A stretch of 64,000 nt of DNA from Brevundimonas sp. (GTDB taxonomy: Bacteria; Pseudomonadota; Alphaproteobacteria; Caulobacterales; Caulobacteraceae). Positions 51,113 to 61,071 of this stretch are shown here, in pieces. Each line of letters opens with the position of its first letter. Positions within the stretch are counted from its first letter, which is position 1. Below the pieces are notes generated by a model. It was given only the letters and a program-made list of their open reading frames with translations, ran no database searches and was not told the DNA's origin. A program made the position numbers and the translations under genes. The stretch is taken from positions 77,754 to 141,753 of the forward strand of contig NZ_QFNM01000003.1 in assembly GCF_003248455.1 (NCBI RefSeq), in the 5' to 3' direction.

Positions 51113-52405
51113 GTGGCCGACCGCCAGCCGATGCGCAACGTAACCACGGGCTTTCTCTATTTCGCCTATCTGTTCCTCGGCCTGACCGTGGGCGCCTTTC
51201 TGTGGCGCGCAGGGCTAGGCGTCGGAGCGGGCGTGGCGGGGACGCTGGGCGCGCTGGGACTGCTGGGCGCCTTCCACGGCATCGTCACCGGGATCGCCGA
51301 GCGCCGTGCGCTCAAGAAGGAGATCGCCCAGGTCCGCGAGGCGCACCGCCTGCTGGCCGATGCGATGGAATCGACCCAGGGCGCCCTGACCGAACTGGCC
51401 CATGCCATCGAAAGCGGCGTCCTGTCCGACACCGACGCCCTGACCGGCGAGGTGCGGATGCTGGAATCCCTGGTCCAGCAGATGAGCGAAAGCATCGACG
51501 AGCGGCTGGCCGCCGCGCCCCACATCGGCGTCGAGACCTTCGAAGGCCGCCGCCAGGCCCAGTCCAACGTCCTGCTGCGCACCATCCACGAGGCGCTGAG
51601 CGAAGGGCGGGTGGACCTGTATCTGCAGCCCGTCGTCTCCCTGCCGCAACGCCGGACCATCTTCTATGAAAGCTTCACTCGGCTGCGCGACGCCACCGAC
51701 CGGGTGATGATGCCGGCGGAATACCTGTCCCTGGCCGAGGGTGAAGGTCTGGTGCCGGCCATCGACAACCTGCTGCTGTTCCGCTGCGCCCAGATCGTGC
51801 GGCGGCTGGCGCGTCAGGACCGCAAGGTCGGCGTCTTCTGCAACGTGGCCCTGACCTCGCTGGGCGACGACACCTTCTTTCCGCAGTTCCTGGATTTCCT
51901 GTCCGAGAATCGCGACCTGAACCAGGCGCTGATCTTCGAACTGGGCCAGGCGACGTTCGACGCGCGCGGCGCGGTCGAGGCGCGCAACATGGCCAAGCTG
52001 GCCGACCTGGGCTTCCGCTTCTCGCTGGACAAGGTGCAGACGCTGGATCTCGATTTCGCCGATCTGCAACGCTCGGACGTCAAATTCATCAAGGTCGCGG
52101 CCGATCTGATGATCGAACAGCTGTTGGACCTGGACGGCGGTGCGCCCTTGCGCTCCATGCCCGACATCCAGGCCGCCGACTTCGCCGCCCTGACCCGCCG
52201 TTACGGCGTCGAGGTCATCGCCGAGAAGGTCGAGAACGAACGCCAGGTCGTCGACATCCTGGAATTGGACGTCGCCATGGGGCAGGGCCACCTGTTCGGC
52301 GAACCCCGCGCCATCAAGGAACAGGTCCTGGCCGAGACCGATCCCCCGGCCGACTTCCTGCGCTCCACCCTGCGCAGCGCAGAACAGCGCCGGCGGTTCA
52401 GCTAG
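51113..52405 (+). CDS. tipF: TipF-like EAL-domain protein
   Basis: 424-430 residues: two hydrophobic N-terminal segments (YFAYLFLGLTVGAFL and GVAGTLGALGLLGAF), a coiled coil (~60-130), then an EAL domain (~150-400). The EAL signature is degenerate: ESF replaces EAL (FYESFTRL) and the DDFG motif is LDKV, so phosphodiesterase activity is unlikely. This layout matches Caulobacter TipF, a c-di-GMP receptor that positions the flagellum at the new pole. The start is GTG 51113, or ATG 51131. Confidence 0.8.
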   Translation: MADRQPMRNVTTGFLYFAYLFLGLTVGAFLWRAGLGVGAGVAGTLGALGLLGAFHGIVTGIAERRALKKEIAQVREAHRLLADAMESTQGALTELAHAIESGVLSDTDALTGEVRMLESLVQQMSESIDERLAAAPHIGVETFEGRRQAQSNVLLRTIHEALSEGRVDLYLQPVVSLPQRRTIFYESFTRLRDATDRVMMPAEYLSLAEGEGLVPAIDNLLLFRCAQIVRRLARQDRKVGVFCNVALTSLGDDTFFPQFLDFLSENRDLNQALIFELGQATFDARGAVEARNMAKLADLGFRFSLDKVQTLDLDFADLQRSDVKFIKVAADLMIEQLLDLDGGAPLRSMPDIQAADFAALTRRYGVEVIAEKVENERQVVDILELDVAMGQGHLFGEPRAIKEQVLAETDPPADFLRSTLRSAEQRRRFS

Positions 52406-52544
52406 GCCCTTCTGTCCCTCTCCGCGCACGGGGAGGCGGCGCGTCTTTGGCGCCGTCTTGCTGGCCGCGCCCTGTCGAGACCCCTTCATCGGCTAGCGGC
52501 GTCCCCTTCCATGGGAGGAAACGATGGGGTCGGCTTTAGCCTTG

Positions 52545-55475
52545 TCACCCATGCGTCTGGTCCCAATAGCGAACCGCATCGGCGTCGCGGGCCGAGAGAT
52601 CGGGGTAGGCAGGGTCGGAGCCGACGTCGGGGACGCGGCGCCAGGAGCGGGCGCATTTGGGATAGTCCGCCAGGGCGACCGTGACCGCAACGGCGTCGCC
52701 GCTCTCGACCAGTTCGGCGCCCGACGTGCGGAAGATTTCCGCGGCGTCCAGGCCCTCGAACGGGGCGAAGGTTCCGGCCGGCGCGGCGACCGTGGGCCAG
52801 GCGTCCAGGGCGCCGCCGATCAGCTTGTCGCGACGGGCGACTTCCAGCGCTTCATTGACGACTTCCAGGACGGTGTTGATCGCCGCCCAACGCTCGGCTT
52901 CGGCCGGGTTGTTCCATTCCGCAGGCGTGTCCGGGATGACGCGGGCGCAGTTGGTTCCCGAATCCGGGAAGCGGGTGGTCCAGGCCTCTTCCATCGTGAA
53001 CGGCGTCAGCGGGGCCAGCCAGGCGGTGAGGCGCATGAAGACCTCGTCCATCACGGTGCGGGCGGCGCGGCGACGCTGGCTGTCGGGGCGGTCGCAGTAG
53101 AGGGCGTCCTTGCGGATGTCGAAATACAGGGCCGACAGGTCGCCGGCGCAGAACTCCAGCACCGGGCGCACGACATCCTGGAAGCGGTAATCGGCGTAGG
53201 CGGCCCGGACCTGGGCGTCGAGTTCGTGAAGGCGGTGGAGGACGAATTTCTCCAGCGGCGGGAACTGGTCGTAGTCGGTCAGGCGCTCGGCCTCGTCGAA
53301 GTCGGAAAGGGCGCCCAGCAGATAGCGGACGGTGTTTCGCAGCTTGCGATAGGCGTCGACCGTGGTCTGGAGGATCTGTTTGCCGATCCGCTGGTCCTCG
53401 GAGTAGTCGACGAGGGCGACCCACAGGCGCAGGATGTCGGCGCCGCTCTCCTTGATGATGGTCAGGGGATCGGTGGTGTTGCCCTTGGACTTGGACATCT
53501 TCTCCCCTTTCTCGTCGAGGGTGAAACCGTGGGTCAGGACCGCCTTGAACGGCGCCCGCCCGCGTGTGCCGCAGCCCTCCAGCAGGGACGACTGGAACCA
53601 GCCGCGGTGCTGGTCCGACCCTTCCAGATAGAGGTCGGCGGGCCAGTGGGCGGGACGGTCGCCGGCATAGCCGTTTTCCGGCAGGCGCGGGTCCAGGGTG
53701 AAGGCGTGGGTCGAGCCGGAGTCGAACCAGACGTCCAGGATGTCCTCGACCTTCTCGTAGCGAGCCGGGTCGTGGGCGCCCAGGAAATCGGCGTCGGGGG
53801 CGGTGAACCAGATGTCGGCGCCGTGTTCGGCCACGGCCTTGACGATCCGGGCGTCGACGTCGGGGTCGTGCAGGGGCTGGCCGGTCTGTTTGTCGACGAA
53901 CATGGCCAGGGGCGTGCCCCAGGCGCGCTGGCGGCTGACCAGCCAGTCGGGACGACCCTCGACCATCGAACGGATGCGGTTCTTGCCCGCCGCCGGGTGG
54001 AAGGCGGTGTCGTCGATGGCGTTCAGCGCCGTCTCGCGCAGGGTGTCGCCGGACTTCAGCGGCCCATCCAGCGGCGTGTCCATGCGGATGAACCATTGGG
54101 GGGTGTTGCGGAAGATGATCGGGGCTTTGGAGCGCCACGAGTGCGGATAGGAATGTTCCAGCCGGCCGCGCGCCAACAGGGCGCCAGCCTCGATCAGCTT
54201 CTCGATCACCGCGCCGTTGGCGGGGCCGAACTTGCCGGTCTTCTTGCCTTCGGTCTCCAGCACCTTGAGCCCGGCGAACAGGGGCACATGGTCGTAATAG
54301 GCGCCGTCGGGATCGACGGTGTCTGGCACCTCGTGATGACCGTGGGCCTTCCAGACCTCGAAGTCGTCGGCGCCGTGCCCCGGCGCGGTGTGGACGAAGC
54401 CCGTGCCCGCGTCGTCGGTGACGTGATCTCCGGCCAGCAGCGGCACGGAGAAGCCATAGCCGCTGTCGAGAGCGGCCAGGGGGTGCGCCGTCTCCAGACC
54501 CGACGGATCGATGTCGTAGACGCGGGTCCAGGCGGCGATCTTGGCGGCCTTGAACACGTCCTCGGCCAGTTTGTCGGCCACGATCAGGCGGTCGCCGGGC
54601 TTGGCCCAGGGCGCGAATTCCAGGCCCTCTTCCATCGCCGTGACCTCGTAGAGGCCGTAGGCGATCTCGGGGCCGTAGCTGATGGCCCGGTTGGCCGGGA
54701 TGGTCCAGGGCGTGGTCGTCCAGATGACGATCGAAGGCGTCGGATTACGGAAGGCCAGCAGGTCGTCGGGGTGGTCGTCGGACATGGCCGTGACCGGGAA
54801 TTTGACCCAGATCGTCGGGCTGACGTGATCGTGGTATTCGATCTCGGCGTCGGCCAGGGCCGTGCGCTCGACCGGCGACCACATGACGGGCTTGGAGCCG
54901 CGATACAACTGGCCCGAGTTCTTGAACCTGTGGAACTCGGCGACGATGGCCGCCTCGGAGGTGAAGTCCATGGTGGCGTAGCGGTTGGCGAAGTCGCCGG
55001 TGACGCCCAGGCGTTTGAACTGGTCGCGCTGAAGGTCGATGTACTTGCCGGCGTAGTCGCGGCAGGCGGCGCGGAATTCAGCCTTGGACACCTCGTCCTT
55101 GCGGCGGCCCTTTGCGCGGAACTGTTCCTCGATCTTCCACTCGATCGGCAGGCCGTGGCAGTCCCAGCCGGGGACGTAGTCGACGTCGTAACCCAGGAGG
55201 AAGCGGCTGCGGACCACGAAGTCCTTCAGCGTCTTGTTCAGCGCATGGCCGATGTGGATGTCGCCGTTGGCATAGGGCGGGCCGTCGTGCAGGACGTAGA
55301 GGGGGGCGTTTTCGGATTGCCGCTGCGCCCGCAGCCGCCCGTAGAGATCGCCCCATTGCTCCAGGATCAGCGGCTCCTTCTGCGGCAGGCCGCCGCGCAT
55401 GGGAAACGGCGTCTCCGGCAGGAAGACGGTGTCGCGATAGTCGCGAGCGGAAGATTGGGTGTCGGCGTCGGCCAT
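52545..55475 (-). CDS. ileS: Isoleucyl-tRNA synthetase
   Basis: 976 residues. HIGH motif (PPYANGDIHIGHALNK, ~60), editing (CP1) domain with WTTTPWTIPANRA, the IleRS-type KAVLTHGFTLDEKGEK stretch leading to KMSKSKGN, and an anticodon-binding domain (VRYLLGALSDFDEAE). It charges tRNA-Ile in the cytoplasm. ATG 55475 (MADADTQSS) is preferred over the longer frame to 55565, whose extra residues lack conserved character. It stands alone and is divergent from the secreted-protein gene. Neither ribF nor lspA, its common partners, is adjacent. Confidence 0.97.
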   Translation of the reverse strand: MADADTQSSARDYRDTVFLPETPFPMRGGLPQKEPLILEQWGDLYGRLRAQRQSENAPLYVLHDGPPYANGDIHIGHALNKTLKDFVVRSRFLLGYDVDYVPGWDCHGLPIEWKIEEQFRAKGRRKDEVSKAEFRAACRDYAGKYIDLQRDQFKRLGVTGDFANRYATMDFTSEAAIVAEFHRFKNSGQLYRGSKPVMWSPVERTALADAEIEYHDHVSPTIWVKFPVTAMSDDHPDDLLAFRNPTPSIVIWTTTPWTIPANRAISYGPEIAYGLYEVTAMEEGLEFAPWAKPGDRLIVADKLAEDVFKAAKIAAWTRVYDIDPSGLETAHPLAALDSGYGFSVPLLAGDHVTDDAGTGFVHTAPGHGADDFEVWKAHGHHEVPDTVDPDGAYYDHVPLFAGLKVLETEGKKTGKFGPANGAVIEKLIEAGALLARGRLEHSYPHSWRSKAPIIFRNTPQWFIRMDTPLDGPLKSGDTLRETALNAIDDTAFHPAAGKNRIRSMVEGRPDWLVSRQRAWGTPLAMFVDKQTGQPLHDPDVDARIVKAVAEHGADIWFTAPDADFLGAHDPARYEKVEDILDVWFDSGSTHAFTLDPRLPENGYAGDRPAHWPADLYLEGSDQHRGWFQSSLLEGCGTRGRAPFKAVLTHGFTLDEKGEKMSKSKGNTTDPLTIIKESGADILRLWVALVDYSEDQRIGKQILQTTVDAYRKLRNTVRYLLGALSDFDEAERLTDYDQFPPLEKFVLHRLHELDAQVRAAYADYRFQDVVRPVLEFCAGDLSALYFDIRKDALYCDRPDSQRRRAARTVMDEVFMRLTAWLAPLTPFTMEEAWTTRFPDSGTNCARVIPDTPAEWNNPAEAERWAAINTVLEVVNEALEVARRDKLIGGALDAWPTVAAPAGTFAPFEGLDAAEIFRTSGAELVESGDAVAVTVALADYPKCARSWRRVPDVGSDPAYPDLSARDADAVRYWDQTHG

Positions 55476-55790
55476 GGGTCGTCTCGGCGTCTGGGTTGTC
55501 GTTCGCTTTTCTGTTCGCCCTATCGCGCGTCGCGCTGAGTGAGGGCTGTCGATCCCGGCGTGCACGGGGCCGGATGGCCCATAGGCGCTACGCCGGGCGG
55601 CTAATCGAGATCGGGCGAAGGAAGACGCGGACGGTCATTGAGCGGGCGGTCTAGCAGACCGATGCGGCATTGCGCCATCCCGAAGCGTGGTCGCCATCAA
55701 CGGAAACGAAAGGCTTTTGCCGTTTTGTGACGGCAGGATCGGCCGAAATCCCGTTCGGTCGACACGATATTCGCTTGGGAGTTCCCGCCG
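55476..55790. promoter_or_regulatory. Divergent intergenic region, ileS / secreted protein
   Basis: About 315 bases with no supported gene. It should hold the ileS promoter (minus strand, perhaps a long leader) and that of the secreted-protein gene (GGGAG ribosome-binding site just before ATG 55791). I looked for a T-box-like leader and saw no convincing one; the order is not known for T-boxes. Confidence 0.35.
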
Positions 55791-56687
55791 ATGCGGCTGC
55801 GGATCACGAAATGGATGCTGGGCCTGGCGGCCGGACTGGCCGTCTCGGCTGGCGCCGGCGCGGCCCTGGCGCAGTGCGGATCGGGCTGCGAGCCGCCGCC
55901 GTGCACCTCGTGCGAGCCGCCGCCTCCGCCCGAGCCTCCGTCATGCGGCGGCGGCGGCGGAAACTGCGGCGGCGGCGGGGGTTACGGCGGCTGGAACAAC
56001 AACGTCAACACCAACGTCAATGTGAACGTGAACGTCGGCGCGAACGCCAATGCGAACGCCAGCGCCAACGTCGGGGCGCGGTCGTATCTGAACGCGCGGG
56101 CCGGCGGCTTTTCGGGCGGCTACGGCGGGGGCGGCGGGGCGGCCTACATCAGCGTGGACCAGCCCTATCCGACCACGATCCAGGGCCTGGCCGTGGAGGG
56201 CATGGTCGCCCAGACCGTGCGAACGCCCTACAGCGCCTTCCGAAGCATGATGAAGCGGGTCGTCATCCAGGCCGTCTGCATCGACGACCGCCAGACGCCG
56301 CACCCTGCGTCCCAGGTGCGGCCAGACCGCGAGATCGCCGACGGCTTCGAAGGCGAAATCTATCGCTGCCTGGCCGGAACGTGGTTGCAGGCGACGATCG
56401 CGGACTACGACGGCGACGTCAGCTTCGACCACGGCACGACCATGACCTGCCGCAAGCACGAGGCCCTGTGGCTGGGGAACGGCGGCCGGCTGGAATGCCG
56501 GCCCGAGAAGCCGGAGCGCGACTGCAACGAGCGTTCGCTGCTGCGGCGCTACGGCGCCGGGATCAAGATCCTGACGATGTACCGGGAAGAGGAATACACC
56601 GAATACCGCGAGGAACAGGTCGAAAGCGCGACGGTGCTGACCGGGGCGATCACCCTGGACGGCGGCGTCGGCGGCCGGGTGTTCTGA
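55791..56687 (+). CDS. Secreted low-complexity (Cys/Pro/Gly, Asn-Val repeat) protein
   Basis: 298 residues with a signal peptide (AALAQ-C, residue ~28). The mature N-terminus is Cys/Pro-rich (CEPPPCTSCEPPPPPEPP) and Gly-rich, then short repeats of NVNVNV and ANANA form a tract at ~70-100. The C-terminal ~170 residues form an ordinary folded domain with several Cys (AVCIDDRQTPH, FEGEIYRCLAGTWLQATIADY, CNERSLLRRYGAG). I do not recognise a family. The repeat tract resembles surface or amyloid-like proteins, and the hfa holdfast genes lie 3 kb away. A strong terminator follows. Confidence 0.75.
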   Translation: MRLRITKWMLGLAAGLAVSAGAGAALAQCGSGCEPPPCTSCEPPPPPEPPSCGGGGGNCGGGGGYGGWNNNVNTNVNVNVNVGANANANASANVGARSYLNARAGGFSGGYGGGGGAAYISVDQPYPTTIQGLAVEGMVAQTVRTPYSAFRSMMKRVVIQAVCIDDRQTPHPASQVRPDREIADGFEGEIYRCLAGTWLQATIADYDGDVSFDHGTTMTCRKHEALWLGNGGRLECRPEKPERDCNERSLLRRYGAGIKILTMYREEEYTEYREEQVESATVLTGAITLDGGVGGRVF

Positions 56688-56777
56688 ACGGGAACCGAAT
56701 CAGACCGTTCAGCCGCCGCTCAGGCGCAATGATAGACAAGGGATCGTCGGCTCTCCGTCGGCGATCCTGAAACGACT

Positions 56778-56812
56778 GGCCCCGGCCCGCACGATGCGAG
56801 CCGGGGCTTTTT
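56778..56812 (+). terminator. Rho-independent terminator after the secreted-protein gene
   Basis: GCCCCGGC and GCCGGGGC form an 8-bp GC stem with a 13-base loop that can extend by an inner CGC/GCG pair, followed directly by TTTTT. It ends the plus-strand gene at 56687; on the minus strand there is no T run, so it does not serve the convergent M16 gene. Confidence 0.85.
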
Positions 56813-56815
56813 GAA

Positions 56816-59704
56816 TTATTGAGCCGCAGGCTGGGCCGTGACCGTGGCGCGCCAGGCGGAGCCGGACTTCAGATACTGACGCGCCAGGGCCTGAAGGTCG
56901 GCGGCGGTGACGGCTTCCAGGGTCGAGAGCTGGTTGCGGGTCTGGTCCAGGCCGGCCGGGTCGGACTGGGCTTGCGACAGTTGCGTCAGCCAATAGCCGT
57001 TGTCGGCCATGTTGCGGCGAAGGCGCTCGACCGCCGGACGACGGGCGCGGTTCAGTTCGTCCTCGCTGACGGGATTGTCGCGCAGGTCGGCGGCGATGGC
57101 GTCGACCGTCTCGAACAATTTGGGCAGGGCCGCAGGCGGCGTCTCGGCCGTGACGGCGACATAGCCATAGCCGGGGAAGACGCTGGAGGCCGTGGAGCCG
57201 GCGCTGGGCGAATAGGCCAGGCCCTGTTTCTCGCGGATCTCGTCGTTCAAACGCAGTTGCAGCACGTCCGCCAGGATCGAAAGCTGGCGGGCGGTCTTGC
57301 GGTCATGGACCTGGTCGGTGGTCGGCCAGGCGACGAAGCCAAGGGCCTGTTCGGCCGGGCCGGTGTGGTGCAGCTGGACCGGCGCCGCGGTCGGCGCAGG
57401 GAAACGGCGTTCGGTCGATCCGGCGGGCGGCGTGGGCTGGGGGGCGCGCGCGGGCAGGGCGCCGAAGGTGGAGCCGACGGCGGCGATCACCGCGTCGATG
57501 TCCACGTCGCCGACGACCGTGATCTCGACCGGACCCTGAGCCAGGGCCGAACGGACGCCGTTTCGCACGTCTTCGATCTGGATGGCGGCGACCTGTTCGG
57601 CCGTCGGCGTCGTCTCGCGAACGTCGCCCCCGGCCAGCAGGCCCGAGGCGTCGCGCTGGAAAACGCCGCGCGGGGTCGCGCCCATCTGGGCCAGAATCTG
57701 CGGGAACAGGGCCTTGGTCTGCTCGAACGGCGCGGCGCGCAGGCCGGGATCGGTCAGATAGGCGGCCAGAACTTGAAGCTCCAACTGCAGGTCGGCGGGC
57801 TTGGTGGCGCCGGAGAAGACATAGGCGTCGGCCGCCTGACTGACCGAGGCGCCATAGGTGCGGCCGCTGAGGACGCGGTTCATCTCGTCCAGGCTGAGCT
57901 TGCCCAGGCCGCCGGCGGTCAGGATGGTGCTGGCCATCGACAGCGGCGACAGCTGGTCGGCGGGCAGACCCAATTCGCCCAGGCCCGTGCGGGCGCTGAC
58001 CAGCACCTGATCGGCGCGGAAGTCGGTTTTCTTGATGTTCAGCAGCGTGCCGTTCGGGAAGCGGACCAGGGTGGCGCCCAGGTCGGCGACTTCGCTGCGC
58101 GAGGCCGGCTGGGCCGGGGCGCCGAAGGCGTCATAGGGCCATTTCAGCTCGGCCTCGGCGGCGCGGGCCTGGACCGGAGTGTTGCGCGACGCTTCCAGCG
58201 CGGCGGTGACGGCGGCCTCTCCGCCCTCGACCGGGACGGGCGAGCTGAACAGAAGCAGAGGGCCCTGACCTTCGAACACGGCCTTGGTCGCCTGATTGAC
58301 CTGATCGACGGTCAGGCCTTCGACGGCCTTGTTGAACAGATCGAGATTGGTCTGGGGCGCGCTGAAGACCTGGTCGTCGTTGACGGCGCCCAGGAGACCG
58401 TTCGCCAAGGTCGAGGTCGAACGGGTCGCGGCCGAGGCCACGGCGTTCTGAAGCGCGGTGCGGGTGTTGACGATTTCGCGCTGAAGCTCGGCGTCGCTGA
58501 CGCCGTATTCGGCCAGACGACGGCTTTCCTGCTCGACCGTCTCAAGGGCGCGCTTCCAGTCGCCGGGATTGAAGGCGACCGACAGGGCGCCGGCGTCCAG
58601 GCTGTCGAACAGCGATTGATAGCCGGCGGCGGCGCCGATGAAGGGTGGGTTGTCGGCGCGGGCGATCTCGCCCAGACGGCGGTTCAAGACGGCCAGGCCC
58701 AGGCCGCGACGGATGTCCGCCTCGCGTTTGGCCGTCGTGTCGGGGGCCCGGTCGGGCGCCTTGATCCAGTTGATCTGGATGGAGGACTGGATGCCCGGTT
58801 CGACGATGATGCTGGTCTGGGGCTGGCGGGGCGCGACGGCTCCCAGGTCGGGCTCCGGGCCGTCGGGGGCGGTCGGCTTCCAGTCGCCGAAGGCCGCGCG
58901 GACCTTGGCCTCCATCGCATCCACGTCGAAGTCGCCCACGGCGATGAAGGTCGCGCGCGAGGGGCGATAGTAGGCGTCGTAGAAGTCGACGAAGCGCTGG
59001 CGCGGCGCGGTGCGGATGATGTCGAGGTCGCCGATCGGCAGGCGTTGCGACAGACGTTGACCGGGCGCCAGCAGGCCGAGCTGGGTCTTCAGCACACGCA
59101 GTTGCGGCGTGTCGCGGGTACGTTCCTCGCCGACGATGACGCCGCGCTCGGAATCGATGGCGTCCGGCGCCATCAGGGCCGCCGACATCATCTCGCGCAG
59201 GATGTGCAGGCTGGGATCGACCGTCTCGTCCTTGGTGTTGGGCAGCTCCAACATATAGGCGGTCTGGTCGAAGCTGGTGAAAGCGTTGGTGTCGGCGCCG
59301 AAGGCCAGACCCAGGCGTTCGAGGATGCGCAGCATCTCGTTTTCCGGCACGTCCTTGGTGCCGTTGAAGGCCATGTGCTCCATGAAGTGGGCCAGGCCCT
59401 TCTGGTCGTCGCGCTCCATCAGCGAGCCGGCGTCGATGCGCAGGCGGAACGAGGCCTGACCCGGAGGCGTCGCATTGTGCAGCAGGGCGTAGCGCATACC
59501 GTTCGGCAGCAGGCCGTAACGGACGGCGGGATCGGCCGGAACGTCGCTGGCCGCCTGGGCCCAGGGATCGGACGGGGCGACCTGGGTGGTCGAGGCGGCC
59601 GCTGGGGGCGCGGCGGTTTGCGCAAGGGCGGGGGCCGCGAAAGTCCCGGTGGTCAGGGCCAGTCCAGAGACCGCGACGAACAGCAGATGGCGCGCAGAAC
59701 GCAT
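56816..59704 (-). CDS. M16-family zinc peptidase (pitrilysin-like)
   Basis: 962 residues with a signal peptide (PALAQ-T, ~29). The inverted zinc motif HFMEH (HXXEH) lies at ~100 with the downstream Glu in the ERGVIVGEERTRD segment, giving a catalytic N-half; the C-half is a second M16 domain without HXXEH, the usual two-domain layout of periplasmic insulinase-type proteases. ATG 59704 is set by the signal peptide and GGAG. It degrades peptides in the periplasm. It lies between the secreted protein and the hfa operon. Confidence 0.92.
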   Translation of the reverse strand: MRSARHLLFVAVSGLALTTGTFAAPALAQTAAPPAAASTTQVAPSDPWAQAASDVPADPAVRYGLLPNGMRYALLHNATPPGQASFRLRIDAGSLMERDDQKGLAHFMEHMAFNGTKDVPENEMLRILERLGLAFGADTNAFTSFDQTAYMLELPNTKDETVDPSLHILREMMSAALMAPDAIDSERGVIVGEERTRDTPQLRVLKTQLGLLAPGQRLSQRLPIGDLDIIRTAPRQRFVDFYDAYYRPSRATFIAVGDFDVDAMEAKVRAAFGDWKPTAPDGPEPDLGAVAPRQPQTSIIVEPGIQSSIQINWIKAPDRAPDTTAKREADIRRGLGLAVLNRRLGEIARADNPPFIGAAAGYQSLFDSLDAGALSVAFNPGDWKRALETVEQESRRLAEYGVSDAELQREIVNTRTALQNAVASAATRSTSTLANGLLGAVNDDQVFSAPQTNLDLFNKAVEGLTVDQVNQATKAVFEGQGPLLLFSSPVPVEGGEAAVTAALEASRNTPVQARAAEAELKWPYDAFGAPAQPASRSEVADLGATLVRFPNGTLLNIKKTDFRADQVLVSARTGLGELGLPADQLSPLSMASTILTAGGLGKLSLDEMNRVLSGRTYGASVSQAADAYVFSGATKPADLQLELQVLAAYLTDPGLRAAPFEQTKALFPQILAQMGATPRGVFQRDASGLLAGGDVRETTPTAEQVAAIQIEDVRNGVRSALAQGPVEITVVGDVDIDAVIAAVGSTFGALPARAPQPTPPAGSTERRFPAPTAAPVQLHHTGPAEQALGFVAWPTTDQVHDRKTARQLSILADVLQLRLNDEIREKQGLAYSPSAGSTASSVFPGYGYVAVTAETPPAALPKLFETVDAIAADLRDNPVSEDELNRARRPAVERLRRNMADNGYWLTQLSQAQSDPAGLDQTRNQLSTLEAVTAADLQALARQYLKSGSAWRATVTAQPAAQ

Positions 59705-59811
59705 GAAATCACTCCGAAACCGCGACCCTCGACGGCGCGATGCCGGATGTGTAAAGCGAGCTTGCCTTTTCGACAAGCGGTCGGGCGAGCTTACGGACTC
59801 GTCATCTTCGA

Positions 59812-61071
59812 TCAGCCGCCGGGGCGGCTGATGTAGAAGCTGGCGGTGTTGCCCACGGCGTTGGCGCCGACCACGGCGGTGCGGCCGGCCCCGACCGTGG
59901 CGTTCGTGGTCGCCGTCACATTGCCGCTGTTGGTCTGGTTGTTGGCGATGTTGACGTCGCCGCCGCATTGCGAGCAGGCGTAGCCCGTCACCGCATTGCC
60001 GACCGCATCGGCTCCAACATAGGCGTCATAGCCGTTGACGCCGATATAGGTCGCGTCGGCCTCGACCCCGCCGGTGTTGAGCTGGGTGTTGTCCAGCTTC
60101 AGATAGATGTCGTTGTTTCCGGCGACGGTCTCGTTTGCGACGCTGCGGGCCGCCAGGACGGTCTGCCCCTGAAGGTTGGTCTGGACGCGCGCGTCGGCAC
60201 GGACCCGCCCGGCGTTGGCCTGGTCCACGTTCACGAGCATGGAGCCGCCGGCGTTGGTCATGATCGCCTGGTTGGCGCCGGCGTTGGCGCTGGCGGTCAG
60301 GTCCCAGGCGTTGTCGACATAGACGTCGGTGCGGGCCTCGACGGTGGAGGGCGCGTTGGACTGGCGCACGGCCAGATCCTGGTGCGAGGCGCCGGTGGTG
60401 TTGGTCTGTACGACGTTGGCTGTCGACTGGGCGGCGAAGACGGCCGGCGCGGGGATGTACTGGATGTCCGCGACCGTTTCGGAGAAGACGGTGGTCTGAG
60501 CCTGCTGGTCGATGACGCCCGTGAGGGACGAGGACGGACCGCCCAGGGCCGCGGTGTTGGCGGCCGCGACGCTGTTGGCGAACCCGCCCTGGAGCATGCG
60601 GCCGGTCGGGGCGCGCACGAGGCTTTGCGCGCGGACCTGATCGCCCGTGGCGGATTGCGCGGCGTCCACGGCGAAGATCGCGCCGTCTGTGGTGACGCCG
60701 AGGTAGTTCCCGCGCGCTTGGGTGGTCACGCTGACCTGGCCGTCGGCCTCGCCGTTCAGAGCGGCCGTGCTGCCCGCGCGGGCCGAGCCCGTCATGGTCT
60801 GGCGCGACACCAGGCCGGCGGAGGCGTCGGTGACGCCGCCCGCCAGGGCGTTGCCCTGGGCGCTGGTGCTGACGGTCAGCTGATCGACCGTCAGGTTCAG
60901 GTCGACCTGGCCCGTGACGTCGCCGGACTGGGTCTGGCGGCTGAAACAGGCCTCGCCCAGCGCCGGATCGCAGGCCGGGGTCGCCTGGGCGCTCGCCTCA
61001 GTGGCGAGAACGGCGAACGTCGCCGTCGCGGCCATCATGCCAGCGAGACGGATCGGCGCGTGTCTGGCCAT
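59812..61071 (-). CDS. hfaD: Holdfast anchor protein HfaD
   Basis: 419 residues with a signal peptide (TEASAQ-A, ~28). The rest is a long series of degenerate repeats rich in Asn, Gln, Thr, Ala and Val (QANAGRV, NQTNSGNVTATTN, VGNAV and similar), as in the amyloid-like HfaD surface protein that, with HfaA, anchors the polar holdfast in Caulobacter. The CSQCGG pair near the end is unusual. ATG 61071 overlaps the hfaB end by 74 bases; an internal ATG 33 bases later (MMAATAT) is possible. It is last in the hfaABD order. Confidence 0.85.
   Translation of the reverse strand: MARHAPIRLAGMMAATATFAVLATEASAQATPACDPALGEACFSRQTQSGDVTGQVDLNLTVDQLTVSTSAQGNALAGGVTDASAGLVSRQTMTGSARAGSTAALNGEADGQVSVTTQARGNYLGVTTDGAIFAVDAAQSATGDQVRAQSLVRAPTGRMLQGGFANSVAAANTAALGGPSSSLTGVIDQQAQTTVFSETVADIQYIPAPAVFAAQSTANVVQTNTTGASHQDLAVRQSNAPSTVEARTDVYVDNAWDLTASANAGANQAIMTNAGGSMLVNVDQANAGRVRADARVQTNLQGQTVLAARSVANETVAGNNDIYLKLDNTQLNTGGVEADATYIGVNGYDAYVGADAVGNAVTGYACSQCGGDVNIANNQTNSGNVTATTNATVGAGRTAVVGANAVGNTASFYISRPGG

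Noticed and set aside
52524..55538. 1004-residue plus-strand frame opposite ileS
   Set aside because: Mirror frame of the synthetase gene; no family features.
55990..56080. Possible short tandem DNA repeats (CRISPR-like)
   Set aside because: They are codon-level repeats encoding Asn-Val and Asn-Ala inside a gene; no spacers or conserved repeat units.
56819..59836. 1005-residue plus-strand frame opposite the M16 peptidase
   Set aside because: Mirror frame; Gly/Arg-rich translation and no motifs, while the minus strand shows HXXEH.
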